Assembly: GCA_021816545.1 (NCBI GenBank)
Contig: JAKAXP010000032.1
Coordinates: 1 to 14,216, forward strand
Direction: 5' to 3'
Length of the DNA: 14,216 bases
DNA from: Bacteroidota bacterium
Lineage (GTDB): Bacteria; Bacteroidota; Bacteroidia; Bacteroidales; VadinHA17
The notes under the pieces were generated by a model, which saw nothing but the letters and a program-made list of their open reading frames with translations, made no database searches and had not been told where the DNA came from. Positions 7,167 to 14,216 of this stretch are shown here, one piece after another. Each line of letters starts with the position of its first letter. Position 1 is the first letter of the stretch. The translations under genes were made by a program, and so were the position numbers.

Positions 7167-7778
7167 ATGAGCAAAATAAAGACCGTAGTATTCGATATCG
7201 GAGGTGTGCTTATAGACTGGAACCCAAGGCACCTCTTCAGAAAAATATTTGACAAAGAGGAGGAAATGGAGTGGTTCCTGGCAAATGTCTGCACGTATGA
7301 ATGGAACCTGCAGCAGGACGGGGGTAAGCTTTTCAGCGTTGCCACAGCCGAGCTTCAGGAGAAATACCCGGAGTACAGTGACAAAATAGGCCTCTATTAC
7401 GGCCGCTGGGAGGAGATGCTTGACGGGGAGATAAAAGGGACGGTTGAAATATTCCGAAGGCTTAAATCGGCCGGAATGCCCCTCTACGCCCTTTCAAACT
7501 GGTCGCATGAAGCTTTTCCTGTTGCTTACGGGAAGTATGACTTCATGAAGGAGTTTGACGGACTGGTGGTCTCGGGCTATGAAAAGCTTCTGAAGCCTGA
7601 CCACGCAATCTACCGGGTGCTCATGCAGAGGTACGGTGTAAACCCTGAAGAAGCAGTCTACATTGACGACAACAAGCCAAACGCCGATGCTGCGGCAGAA
7701 TTGGGATTCCATGCGGTCCATTTCACCTCTCCGGAACAGCTGAGAACAGAATTGAGATCCCTGGGTCTCGAAGTATAA
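7167..7778 (+). CDS. HAD-family hydrolase (YihX-like, subfamily IA)
   Basis: A 203-residue cytoplasmic HAD phosphatase. Motif I is VFDIGGVLIDW with the nucleophile Asp10. The usual second Asp is Gly12, as in the YihX group (FDLGNV). Motif II is LSNWS (Ser110), motif III is the Lys143 of LLKPDHAIY, and motif IV is VYIDDNKPN with Asp167/Asp168. The cap (about 20-95) is helical, as in subfamily I. E. coli YihX releases phosphate from alpha-glucose-1-phosphate, so a sugar phosphate is a reasonable guess. The frame is open to a TTG at 7146, but the ATG at 7167 puts the family's N-terminal strand right at the start and is preceded directly by AAAGG, so I prefer it. It lies 27 bases after the carboxylesterase and only 3 bases before the glycoside hydrolase, which points to one operon. 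Confidence 0.9.
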   Translation: MSKIKTVVFDIGGVLIDWNPRHLFRKIFDKEEEMEWFLANVCTYEWNLQQDGGKLFSVATAELQEKYPEYSDKIGLYYGRWEEMLDGEIKGTVEIFRRLKSAGMPLYALSNWSHEAFPVAYGKYDFMKEFDGLVVSGYEKLLKPDHAIYRVLMQRYGVNPEEAVYIDDNKPNADAAAELGFHAVHFTSPEQLRTELRSLGLEV

Positions 7779-7781
7779 TAA

Positions 7782-9587
7782 ATGCTGAACCTGAAGAACA
7801 AGAGAAAGTCTGCGCGTCTGTACCCGTTGCAAATTAATGTGTGGGCTGCAGTCATTCTGCTTTTTTTTACCTCACTGGCAGGCGCCCAGACCAAAAGTCC
7901 GAAACGGGGTATCTGCGGTGATGCCTCACCTGCAGACCTGGCGACGCTGGCACCATTTGTGACCTGGTACTATGACTGGGGTGTTGAACCTCCTTCGGTT
8001 TCACAGGGGCAGCTCTCCGGCATTGAGTGGGTTCCGATGGCCTGGAACGCCCCGGCCAACCTCACAGATTTTGAGAATAAAATCCCTGCGGGAAGTCTGT
8101 ATCTCCTGGGTTTCAACGAGCCAAACTTCAAATCGCAGGCAAACATGACCCCCGCGCAGGCCGCGGCAGCATGGCCGGGCCTAGAGGCGGTTGCCGCAGC
8201 AAAGGGCCTTAAACTTGTCAGCCCTGCGGTTAACTGGTGCGGCGACTGCGTGGACGGGGTCACAAATGACCCTGTTGACTGGCTCGACAAGTTCTTTGCT
8301 GCGTGCCCCGGCTGCAAGGTTGATTACATTGCAATTCACAGCTACGCACCCGGATCTGAAGCCCTCAGGAATTATCTCACAAAATTCAAAAAATACAACA
8401 AGCCACTCTGGATTACCGAGTTCGCACCGTGGGATCCGCCGAAACCCGATTATGAGGGCGTTGTACAGTACATGAAAGAGGCAATACCAATCCTTGAAAA
8501 TGACCCAGATGTCTTCAGGTATTCGTGGTTTGCAACCCGTGTAGGAAGCAATCCTGACATAAACCTCATGGGTGCAGACGGGGTGCTTACAAAACTCGGA
8601 CAGCTCTATGCATCAATGGCCTTTCCCGGCCTCTCGGCCGATCTTCCTCCCGTGGTGATGGCAGGTCCCGACCGGTTCATAAGCCAGCCGGCATCATCTG
8701 TCACACTCAGCGGATCAGTGTATGATGCAAACAATGACGCAGCCGTAATCTCCTGGACACAGGAGAGCGGTCCGGCATCCGCTGTTTTCGACAATTCGTC
8801 CGTTGCCGGGCCCACGGTTTCCGCCCTTGTCCCGGGAATCTACAATTTCAGGATGACGGCTACGGCCGGCGGCAAAAGCGACTTCGACGAAGTGTCAGTC
8901 ACTGTCACCACAACAAATATTGCACTCGGCAAACCTGTTTCAGCCTCTTCAGTTCAGGGTCCTTCAACTCCCGCCACCGCTGTAAACGACGGCAGCCTGA
9001 CTACCCGATGGTCTTCGGCCTACACTGATATAGAATGGATCCGGATAGATCTCCAGGCAGTTTATGACCTTACCGGCGCCAGGATCTTCTGGGAGGCGGC
9101 TGCAGCAAGGAATTTCAAGATACAGGTCTCAACCGATGATGCTTCGTGGACTACGGTCTTCTCAACCATTAACGGTGACGGCGGAACTGACGGATTTACA
9201 TTTGCCTCTGCAGCAAAATACATAAGGATGTATGCCGGTGACAGGCTGACGGATTATGGTTACTCAATCTGGGAGTTTGAGGTATTTGGCACACTCCGTA
9301 CGGCATTGGAAGATATCATGGAAGGCAAGGCACTTGCGGTCTATCCCAATCCTGCACACCTATGGCCTGTAAGAATCACTTCATCCCAAAAATGGGAGGG
9401 AGGCGAAGCCACACTTACAGTCAGCGATATTTCTGGCAAAACAATATGGAAAGAAGCAGTTATAGTTTCTGATGACGGAACTGTTGACCACCTGTTTGAC
9501 CCGGGCAGGGATCTCCCGCCCGGTATCTATCTCCTGGCCCTGCGCCAGGGAAGCCGGAGTGAATTCACCAGGCTGGTGATCCGCTGA
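7782..9587 (+). CDS. Secreted GH128-type glycoside hydrolase with PKD-like, discoidin and type IX sorting domains
   Basis: A 601-residue multidomain enzyme. Residues 1-35 are a signal peptide (SLAGA|Q). Residues about 40-285 form a TIM barrel of the Asl1/GH128 family, whose characterised members cleave beta-1,3-glucans. The two expected catalytic glutamates are Glu113 in LLGFNEPN and Glu213 in LWITEFAPWD. NWCGDC and CPGCKVDYIAIH match other conserved positions, but HSY stands at 186-188 where I remember HWY as usual. Residues about 289-376 look like a PKD/REJ-type beta domain, and 379-503 is a discoidin (F5/8 type C, CBM32-like) carbohydrate-binding module (NIALGKPVSASS; DGSLTTRW; WEFEVFG). 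Residues about 517-601 are a type A sorting domain (AVYPNPAH; LTVSDISGKTIW; LPPGIYLLAL) for the type IX secretion system. It is the last gene of the esterase-HAD group, 3 bases after its neighbour. Surface attachment and glucan substrate are inferred. Confidence 0.9.
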   Translation: MLNLKNKRKSARLYPLQINVWAAVILLFFTSLAGAQTKSPKRGICGDASPADLATLAPFVTWYYDWGVEPPSVSQGQLSGIEWVPMAWNAPANLTDFENKIPAGSLYLLGFNEPNFKSQANMTPAQAAAAWPGLEAVAAAKGLKLVSPAVNWCGDCVDGVTNDPVDWLDKFFAACPGCKVDYIAIHSYAPGSEALRNYLTKFKKYNKPLWITEFAPWDPPKPDYEGVVQYMKEAIPILENDPDVFRYSWFATRVGSNPDINLMGADGVLTKLGQLYASMAFPGLSADLPPVVMAGPDRFISQPASSVTLSGSVYDANNDAAVISWTQESGPASAVFDNSSVAGPTVSALVPGIYNFRMTATAGGKSDFDEVSVTVTTTNIALGKPVSASSVQGPSTPATAVNDGSLTTRWSSAYTDIEWIRIDLQAVYDLTGARIFWEAAAARNFKIQVSTDDASWTTVFSTINGDGGTDGFTFASAAKYIRMYAGDRLTDYGYSIWEFEVFGTLRTALEDIMEGKALAVYPNPAHLWPVRITSSQKWEGGEATLTVSDISGKTIWKEAVIVSDDGTVDHLFDPGRDLPPGIYLLALRQGSRSEFTRLVIR

Positions 9588-9619
9588 AAATATCAGAAAC
9601 GGCAGGTGATGACACTATA

Positions 9620-9647
9620 CAGAAACCTTTCATAACTTTGGTTTCTG
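9620..9647 (+). promoter_or_regulatory. Putative promoter -7 element inside an inverted repeat, upstream of the DUF3788 gene
   Basis: TAACTTTG at 9633-9640 matches the Bacteroidota -7 consensus TAnnTTTG perfectly. It predicts a transcript start near 9647, about 23 bases before the DUF3788 start. No TTTG sits at the expected -33 distance. The element lies within a perfect 8-base inverted repeat (CAGAAACC 9620-9627, GGTTTCTG 9640-9647, 12-base spacer), so a protein bound here would cover the promoter. The same hairpin could act as a weak 3' end for the glycosidase transcript, but no T-run follows. Confidence 0.4.
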
Positions 9648-9669
9648 ATCAATACCGCTTACTGCCGCA

Positions 9670-10092
9670 ATGGACAAAATCATGCTGACCAATCCGGAAG
9701 TCTCCCCAACCGCGGAGCTTCTCGGGAAAATCCTCACGGATAGTTATCCTGCATATGAAGCAATGATGGCTGCTGTCACAGCCCCCGAATGCGGGCTGGA
9801 GCCTCAGTGGCGATATTACAAAGACGGCAAGGCCTGGCTATGCAAGATGGAATTCAAAAAGAAGACGGTGTTCTGGCTGTCTGTCTGGGACGGCTTTTTC
9901 AAGGCCGGGTTTTACTTTGTGGAAAGGCATCTGCAGGGCATCAGGGAGCTTGATATTGATCCGCAAATCAAGGAGGCCCTTGAAAAGGCCAAACCTTTCG
10001 GGACAATGTACCCTGTCACACTGGAGATGAGAAATAAAGAGCAGATCGGAGACCTGCTCAGGCTTATAGAATACAAAAAGAAGGTAAAATAG
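9670..10092 (+). CDS. DUF3788 family protein
   Basis: A 140-residue soluble protein recognisable as DUF3788, a family of unknown function common in Bacteroidota and Firmicutes. The core motifs are WRYYKDGKAWLCKM at 47-60 and KTVFWLSVWDGFFKAGFYF at 65-83; the C-terminal half ends in a strongly basic tail (EYKKKVK). The length is typical of the family. It has no signal peptide or membrane segment, so it should be cytoplasmic. It stands apart from the glycosidase by 82 bases with its own candidate promoter, so it is probably a single-gene unit. It converges on the M16 peptidase gene across a terminator hairpin. The first ATG fits the family's usual N-terminus (M-x-K-x-x-LT), although an ATG four codons on is possible. 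I cannot assign a function. Confidence 0.88.
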   Translation: MDKIMLTNPEVSPTAELLGKILTDSYPAYEAMMAAVTAPECGLEPQWRYYKDGKAWLCKMEFKKKTVFWLSVWDGFFKAGFYFVERHLQGIRELDIDPQIKEALEKAKPFGTMYPVTLEMRNKEQIGDLLRLIEYKKKVK

Positions 10093-10094
10093 GA

Positions 10095-10133
10095 TACGGG
10101 GGTTTTGGCAGACACCACACCGAAACCCCCGTA
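10095..10133. terminator. Bidirectional terminator hairpin between convergent genes
   Basis: TACGGGGGTTT (10095-10105) and AAACCCCCGTA (10123-10133) form a perfect 11-bp stem. A wobble pair and two G-C pairs extend it to leave an 11-base loop. It begins 2 bases after the DUF3788 stop and ends 7 bases before the M16 stop on the other strand, filling the whole convergent gap. There is no long T-run on either strand beyond the short T/A part of the stem, so it may act partly as an RNA 3'-end stabiliser. Confidence 0.8.
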
Positions 10134-10140
10134 AACTGCA

Positions 10141-12960
10141 CTATCTCGCCAGAAGCACCGGCTTCCCGAAACCGACCTTCTCCAGCTGTTTCATCTGTGT
10201 TGCGGCGTCGCCCACAACCACGTAATACATCCTGCCGGGATCAAAGTACTTCTGTGTGATGTCCTTATGATCCTCAACAGTCATGTTCCTGATGACATCC
10301 TCCTCCTTCCTGACCCAGTCATCGCTGAACCCGTATTTCCCTATGTATGAAAGCATATCAGCCAGCGCTTCATTCGTTTCGAACCTGAGAGCGTTTGACC
10401 TGATCATGCTGTTTTTTATGAACTGTAGCTCTTCCTCCGCAATCCCCTCACGGTATTTCTGCAGCTCCCCGGTGATTATTTCCAGTGTCTCAAGGGTGGC
10501 ATCTGACCTGACGCTTGTCGAGATGATGAAAGGCGCCGGACTTTTCATTTCGCGGAAACCGCTCCGTGCCCCGTAGGTGAAGCCTTTCTGTTCCCGGAGT
10601 ATCTGGTTCAGGATACTGGTGAAGGCTCCGCCCATCCTGTAGTTGGCAAAATCAGCCTTTACCCAGTCGGGGTCGTTCCTGGTCATTGCCAGGTAACCGG
10701 CATAAACAACAGACTGGCGTGAACCCGGAATATCAACGAAATATATCTGTGACTTTTCAGGAGTTGCCGGCAGCTCATAGCTCCTGACAGGCACCTCTTT
10801 GGCCTGCCACTCTGCCTCAAGCGGCTTCAGCGCTTCAAGCACCTCATCCTTTGATACGTTGCCGGCCACATAGACCGAGGTGACCGACGGAGAGAAGTTT
10901 CTTTCATAGAAGGCCTTCAGGATGTCAGGAGTGATCTGTTCAACTGATTCCTTTGTGCCCCTCAGGTCATAACTCAGGATATTCCCCGGGCCATAGACCA
11001 GCTTCATGAACTGTTCTGAAGCAACACTTCCCGGGCGGGCCTGTGCCTGGATAAGTCCGTTGCGGGTGCGGGTCTGCGCCATTACAAATTCCGCTGAATC
11101 CCAGCGTGGTTCAAGAAGTATCTCTTTCATGAGTGATACGGTCCTGGCAAAGTTGCGTGACAGGGTGCTTCCGCTGAATGTGATTTCTTCGCCGGAGGCG
11201 CGCATGAAGATGGATGACCCAAGCAACTCAACCTCCTCCTCGAGCTCTTCGGGTGTTTTGTTTTTTGTCCCCTGCGGCAGCACTGCTGCAGCCATGGAGG
11301 CCACTCCGGGCATCGAAATATCATCGAGCTGAGCGCCTCCTGCGAGGACAATCGACATGCTAACAAGCGGCAGTTCCCTGTTTACGGTACCGTAAACCTC
11401 AATTCCGTTCTTCAGGGTGGCTCTCCAGACCTCAGGTACCCGTACCTCGGGCTCGGGCCCTGCTTCCGGCTCCACGGTGCGGTCAATGACCGAAGCAGTC
11501 TTTTCCACAGGCGTTTCCCGGATATCTTCTATTACCACCTGGCTTGCCTTTGTGATGTCTTCCTCATTGACCGTTGCCCTTACCGAGTTCTCAGCCATCA
11601 TCCCGGGCTGTCCCTTCGGAACGAAGCTGGTGACAATATGCGGCTTACCCTTGATGTAGGCTTCATATACCCTCATTATATCTTCACGGGTGACTGCCTT
11701 GATGTTTTCAATATCCTTCCCGAAAAATCCCGGATCATTCAGAAGCGTATTGTAGGAAGCCATCTGGATTGCCTTGTTCATTACACTGGTCAGGCCCTGG
11801 TAAAAACTCTTTTCCATAGTAGCCTTGATACGCTCCATCTCCCTGTCGGTGAAACCGTCCGTCTCGAAACGTGTAAAAGCCTCATTGATTGCCTCTTCTA
11901 TCTCTTTAAGGTTTTTTCCCTCATTAGCGGTAACGGAAATTGTGAATTCTCCTGCCAGTTCCTCTGCGCCGTTGTAGGCTGAGACCCGTGAAGTAAGCTG
12001 CTTCTCCTTCACAAGAACCTTGTACATCGGAGCTTTCTTGCCTGAGGAAAGCAGCTCTGAAAGGAAACTAAGGGCGTATGAATCTTTTGTGTAGTTCTCA
12101 GGTACAGGCCATACAAGGTTTATCTCAGGCACATTGGCGAAATTGTCCTCATGATAAAGCCTTTTTGATTCGGTGAGAGTAACAGGCATGGCAGTTCTGG
12201 CTGCCACCGCGCCGCGTGGCTTTACCTCACCGAAGTATTTTTCGAGCAGCAGCTTCACTGAATCAGGTTCAAAATCGCCGGCAAGCACCAGTGTTGCATT
12301 GTTTGGACCATAGAAATTCTGATAGAATTCCCTGACATCATCAACATTGGCGTTGGCGAGATCATCCATTTCACCTATCACTTCCCAGTTGTAAGGGTGG
12401 GAGGCGGGATACAGGTTCTTTGAAATTACATAGCTTGTAAAGCCGTAAGGGGAGTTGTCTTCACCCTGCCTCTTTTCATTCTGCACCACATTCTGCTGGA
12501 TAGCCAGGTTGCGTGGTGTCACGGAGTTGATGAAGAATCCCATCCTGTCAGACTCGAGCCACAGGATTTTCTCAAGCGCATTTTTCGGGAAGCTTTCAAA
12601 ATAGGCGGTGACATCGCGGCTTGTAAATCCGTTGTTTGATCCTCCGGCATTTTCAATAACCTTGTCAAACACACCGTTGGGAACATTCTCCGATCCGCTG
12701 AAGAGAAGGTGTTCAAAAAGGTGGGCGAAGCCGGTGCGCCCGGGCACCTCCCTTGATGACCCGACATGGTACATGATTGCGTAAGAGATCACCGGGTCAG
12801 AGTGATCCTGGTGCAGAACCACCTGCAGGCCATTTGGCATCATGTACTTTTCATAGTTGATGTCTAAACTGTCCTTTGGTGCGGGCTTCCCGCAGCCTGT
12901 CATCAGAACGGCCACAGCGGCAAGGACCATGAGCCCACGAAATGTAACTGGTCTTTTCAT
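10141..12960 (-). CDS. M16-family zinc metallopeptidase lipoprotein, two fused halves
   Basis: A 939-residue peptidase of the pitrilysin/insulinase family (M16), with both halves fused. Residues 1-22 are a lipoprotein signal ending LMTGC, with Cys23 as the lipidated residue. The N-terminal half has the inverted zinc motif HLFEH (His80, catalytic Glu83, His84), with the third ligand probably Glu162 in VVQNEKRQ. Residues about 455-510 are an acidic Pro/Glu-rich linker. The second half (from about 512) has no HxxEH, as expected, but carries the partner motif with Arg789 and Tyr796 (LREQKGFTYGARS), which helps bind substrate. It should degrade peptides or small proteins in the periplasm, bound to a membrane by its lipid. 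The length is normal for two-half bacterial M16 proteins. It is probably transcribed on its own or after the FGGY-like gene 89 bases upstream; I found no convincing promoter in that gap (closest is a 7-of-8 position at 12998-13005). Confidence 0.95.
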   Translation of the reverse strand: MKRPVTFRGLMVLAAVAVLMTGCGKPAPKDSLDINYEKYMMPNGLQVVLHQDHSDPVISYAIMYHVGSSREVPGRTGFAHLFEHLLFSGSENVPNGVFDKVIENAGGSNNGFTSRDVTAYFESFPKNALEKILWLESDRMGFFINSVTPRNLAIQQNVVQNEKRQGEDNSPYGFTSYVISKNLYPASHPYNWEVIGEMDDLANANVDDVREFYQNFYGPNNATLVLAGDFEPDSVKLLLEKYFGEVKPRGAVAARTAMPVTLTESKRLYHEDNFANVPEINLVWPVPENYTKDSYALSFLSELLSSGKKAPMYKVLVKEKQLTSRVSAYNGAEELAGEFTISVTANEGKNLKEIEEAINEAFTRFETDGFTDREMERIKATMEKSFYQGLTSVMNKAIQMASYNTLLNDPGFFGKDIENIKAVTREDIMRVYEAYIKGKPHIVTSFVPKGQPGMMAENSVRATVNEEDITKASQVVIEDIRETPVEKTASVIDRTVEPEAGPEPEVRVPEVWRATLKNGIEVYGTVNRELPLVSMSIVLAGGAQLDDISMPGVASMAAAVLPQGTKNKTPEELEEEVELLGSSIFMRASGEEITFSGSTLSRNFARTVSLMKEILLEPRWDSAEFVMAQTRTRNGLIQAQARPGSVASEQFMKLVYGPGNILSYDLRGTKESVEQITPDILKAFYERNFSPSVTSVYVAGNVSKDEVLEALKPLEAEWQAKEVPVRSYELPATPEKSQIYFVDIPGSRQSVVYAGYLAMTRNDPDWVKADFANYRMGGAFTSILNQILREQKGFTYGARSGFREMKSPAPFIISTSVRSDATLETLEIITGELQKYREGIAEEELQFIKNSMIRSNALRFETNEALADMLSYIGKYGFSDDWVRKEEDVIRNMTVEDHKDITQKYFDPGRMYYVVVGDAATQMKQLEKVGFGKPVLLAR

Positions 12961-13049
12961 GTTAATGGAGTTTAATGAACTGTAGAGTTTGAAGGTTTAA
13001 AAATAGACATCATTGTGGTAAAAGGGAAGCGGAAATACTGATTCTCCGG

Positions 13050-14063
13050 TTATTCATCCCTTAAAAGGATGGCTTTCAGTCCCAGGTAAACCGGAGGAAG
13101 CCCGGCATCAAAGGCCTGGCGGTATACCTCCATAGCCGCTCCGAGTGCCGTGGCATATTCAATTGTACTGGCGTAGACCCTCTTCTCCGGTATCCGGGCT
13201 GCAAGGGTTCTGACGAAGGTGTCATTAAGCGCGAATCCGCCTGTCACATATACTATTTCGGTTGTATCACCCTCTGTAATGATTTCCCTGTATGCTGACA
13301 GGCACTCGTCAACAAGGTCATACATCATCTGGTGGTAAGCATCAGCATAAGTCAGGAAATGTGAAAGATCGGCCACAGTATCAGTATGCCCCTCCGGGAT
13401 GCCGTGCCGGAAGAAGACCCTGCCCCGCCTGTTTGCCTGTATCTTGCCAATCTTTTTATGCTTGATTTTTATTGTCTTGTACAGTTCGCCGGTTACCCCG
13501 AAATGATCATCGAGCCTTGTCACGTTCCGGTCATGAATATCCCCCAGGCGGAACTGAGAGATTCGAACCTTTCGGTCGCCGGCGGTAATCAGGGTCACGG
13601 GATTCCCTGCCCCCGGATGTCCGGTATCAAACGGATTCATGAATGTGCACCAGGTCCCGGTTGAAACCAGTATGAAAGGTCTGTCTGAGCCCTTCAGGTA
13701 AGGAACCAGCGAGGCTGTGGTGCTGTTTATTCCTTTTCCGCTGAAGGCGGAATCACCGGCGATGCCTGATTTGACAATAGCCGTAAGGGCTTTTTCCAGC
13801 TTAGGAAGAGAGTCATCTCCGGCTGCAATATTCAGGCCGGCAAACCTGTACAGCGAGGTCCCCGCCACCCCCCGCAGGCATCCTTCCATCCATCCTGTAA
13901 TTGCAGGTATATCCTCGCACGGCAGCCCCTGTTCATCCCTTGCCTCGGCAATAATCCTTTCCTCGGTATGCACCGGGTTCAGGCTCCGGTCAAAAAGCCG
14001 GAACCGCTTCCAGGTCCTGCCGATATCGAACACGGCAATGACATCGGTAAAATTCAGATCCAT
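13050..14063 (-). CDS. Shortened FGGY-kinase-like protein, catalytic Asp missing
   Basis: A 337-residue relative of FGGY carbohydrate kinases (L-fuculose/rhamnulose-kinase type), which usually have about 450-500 residues. The phosphate-binding start VIAVFDIGRTWKRF is present (Asp13, Gly15), as are the C-domain marks PFILVSTGTWCTFMNPF (GTW at 136-138) and VYVTGGFALND (274-278). The N-terminal domain is about 100 residues short: GLNIAAGDDSL near 76-86 is soon followed by GINSTTASLVPYLKG at 111-125, where full-length relatives have GIHDSSA. The catalytic Asp is therefore Ser114. Both changes argue against sugar phosphorylation, though ATP binding may persist. I start at the ATG at 14063 rather than 14108, because the family begins just before VIAVFDIG and a perfect -7 promoter element lies between the two ATGs. 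The reading frame is intact, so it is either a repurposed protein or a fairly fresh in-frame deletion. Confidence 0.85.
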   Translation of the reverse strand: MDLNFTDVIAVFDIGRTWKRFRLFDRSLNPVHTEERIIAEARDEQGLPCEDIPAITGWMEGCLRGVAGTSLYRFAGLNIAAGDDSLPKLEKALTAIVKSGIAGDSAFSGKGINSTTASLVPYLKGSDRPFILVSTGTWCTFMNPFDTGHPGAGNPVTLITAGDRKVRISQFRLGDIHDRNVTRLDDHFGVTGELYKTIKIKHKKIGKIQANRRGRVFFRHGIPEGHTDTVADLSHFLTYADAYHQMMYDLVDECLSAYREIITEGDTTEIVYVTGGFALNDTFVRTLAARIPEKRVYASTIEYATALGAAMEVYRQAFDAGLPPVYLGLKAILLRDE

Positions 14064-14083
14064 CCGGAACGGTAATTTTAGTT

Positions 14084-14091
14084 CAAAGATA
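14084..14091 (-). promoter_or_regulatory. Putative promoter -7 element of the FGGY-like gene
   Basis: On the minus strand TATCTTTG is a perfect match to TAnnTTTG. The predicted transcript start is near 14077, leaving a leader of about 14 bases before the ATG at 14063. This is the main reason for rejecting the upstream ATG at 14108. No TTTG is seen at the -33 position. Confidence 0.45.
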
Positions 14092-14136
14092 AATAACTGT
14101 TCGGTCATATAATGTCATGTTGCCGTAGTAATGCAG

Positions 14137-14168
14137 TTTGTCCGATTGTCCAACATTTCATACCTTCA
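14137..14168 (+). promoter_or_regulatory. Putative Bacteroidota promoter of the right-edge gene
   Basis: TTTG at 14137-14140 is followed after 20 bases by TACCTTCA at 14161-14168. The spacing fits the -33/-7 arrangement of Bacteroidota sigma-ABfr promoters (19-21 bases), and the -7 box keeps TA and the first two T's. The transcript would start near 14175, about 15 bases before the ATG at 14190. Together with the element at 14084-14091 it makes a compact divergent promoter region. Confidence 0.4.
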
Positions 14169-14189
14169 TCCTTTCAAACCGAACTGAGA

Positions 14190-14216
14190 ATGAACTGGAT
14201 TGACTTCGTTATCATA
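14190..14216 (+). CDS. N-terminal fragment, probable CvpA-family membrane protein
   Basis: Nine codons starting at ATG 14190 and cut by the right edge read MNWIDFVII. Bacteroidota CvpA-family proteins (colicin V production protein homologues, inner-membrane) typically begin with M-N-W-[IL]-D followed by a hydrophobic helix, which this matches. A promoter-like pair lies at the right distance upstream. Nine residues are too few for certainty; it could be another membrane protein or a chance start. Confidence 0.45.

Noticed and set aside
8606..8815. Minus-strand open frame inside the glycosidase gene
   Set aside because: It overlaps the well-supported GH128/PKD-like coding region and shows no family features of its own.
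12998..13005. TATTTTTA as -7 element for the M16 peptidase gene
   Set aside because: It lacks the final G, and no TTTG lies 19-21 bases upstream.

Overview
The window is bacterial and most likely from the phylum Bacteroidota. The 601-residue glycosidase ends in a Por-type (type IX secretion) sorting domain. Two perfect matches to the Bacteroidota -7 promoter element TAnnTTTG lie just upstream of genes. Shine-Dalgarno sequences are mostly absent, and the regulator is of an AraC type common in this phylum. I cannot place it below phylum. I found no rRNA, tRNA, CRISPR array or insertion sequence. No stretch without a gene exceeds 170 bases.

Left block (1-3156, minus strand). In order of transcription it holds a Tat-exported aldo/keto-reductase-like protein with two C-terminal [4Fe-4S] motifs, a classical cytoplasmic aldo/keto reductase, an AraC-family regulator and the first 34 codons of an exported protein that runs off the left edge. 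The Fe-S protein appears to have lost three of the four catalytic residues of its fold.

Central block (3324-9587, plus strand), diverging from the left block. It holds an L-fucose mutarotase (fucU), then four tightly spaced genes: an exported alpha/beta-hydrolase esterase, an exported type-B carboxylesterase (4-base start/stop overlap), a HAD phosphatase and a secreted GH128-type glycoside hydrolase (GH128-PKD-like-discoidin-sorting domain). This reads as a small extracellular carbohydrate-processing cluster: esterases to remove acyl groups, a surface glycanase to cut the backbone, a mutarotase and a phosphatase for the released sugar. No SusC/SusD pair lies in the window, so the substrate is inferred only from the GH128 fold.

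Right block. A DUF3788 gene (plus) converges on a two-domain M16 zinc peptidase lipoprotein (minus), with a strong bidirectional terminator hairpin between them. Upstream of the peptidase, on the same strand, is an FGGY-kinase-like gene that is about 100 residues too short and has lost the catalytic aspartate. At the right edge the first nine codons of a probable CvpA-family membrane protein read away from it behind a recognisable Bacteroidota promoter.

The best candidates for a second look are the two degenerate enzymes (Fe-S aldo/keto-reductase-like protein and short FGGY kinase), the paired exported esterases with the GH128 enzyme, and the small inverted repeats in two promoter regions. 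Family assignments come from remembered motifs, not from a search.
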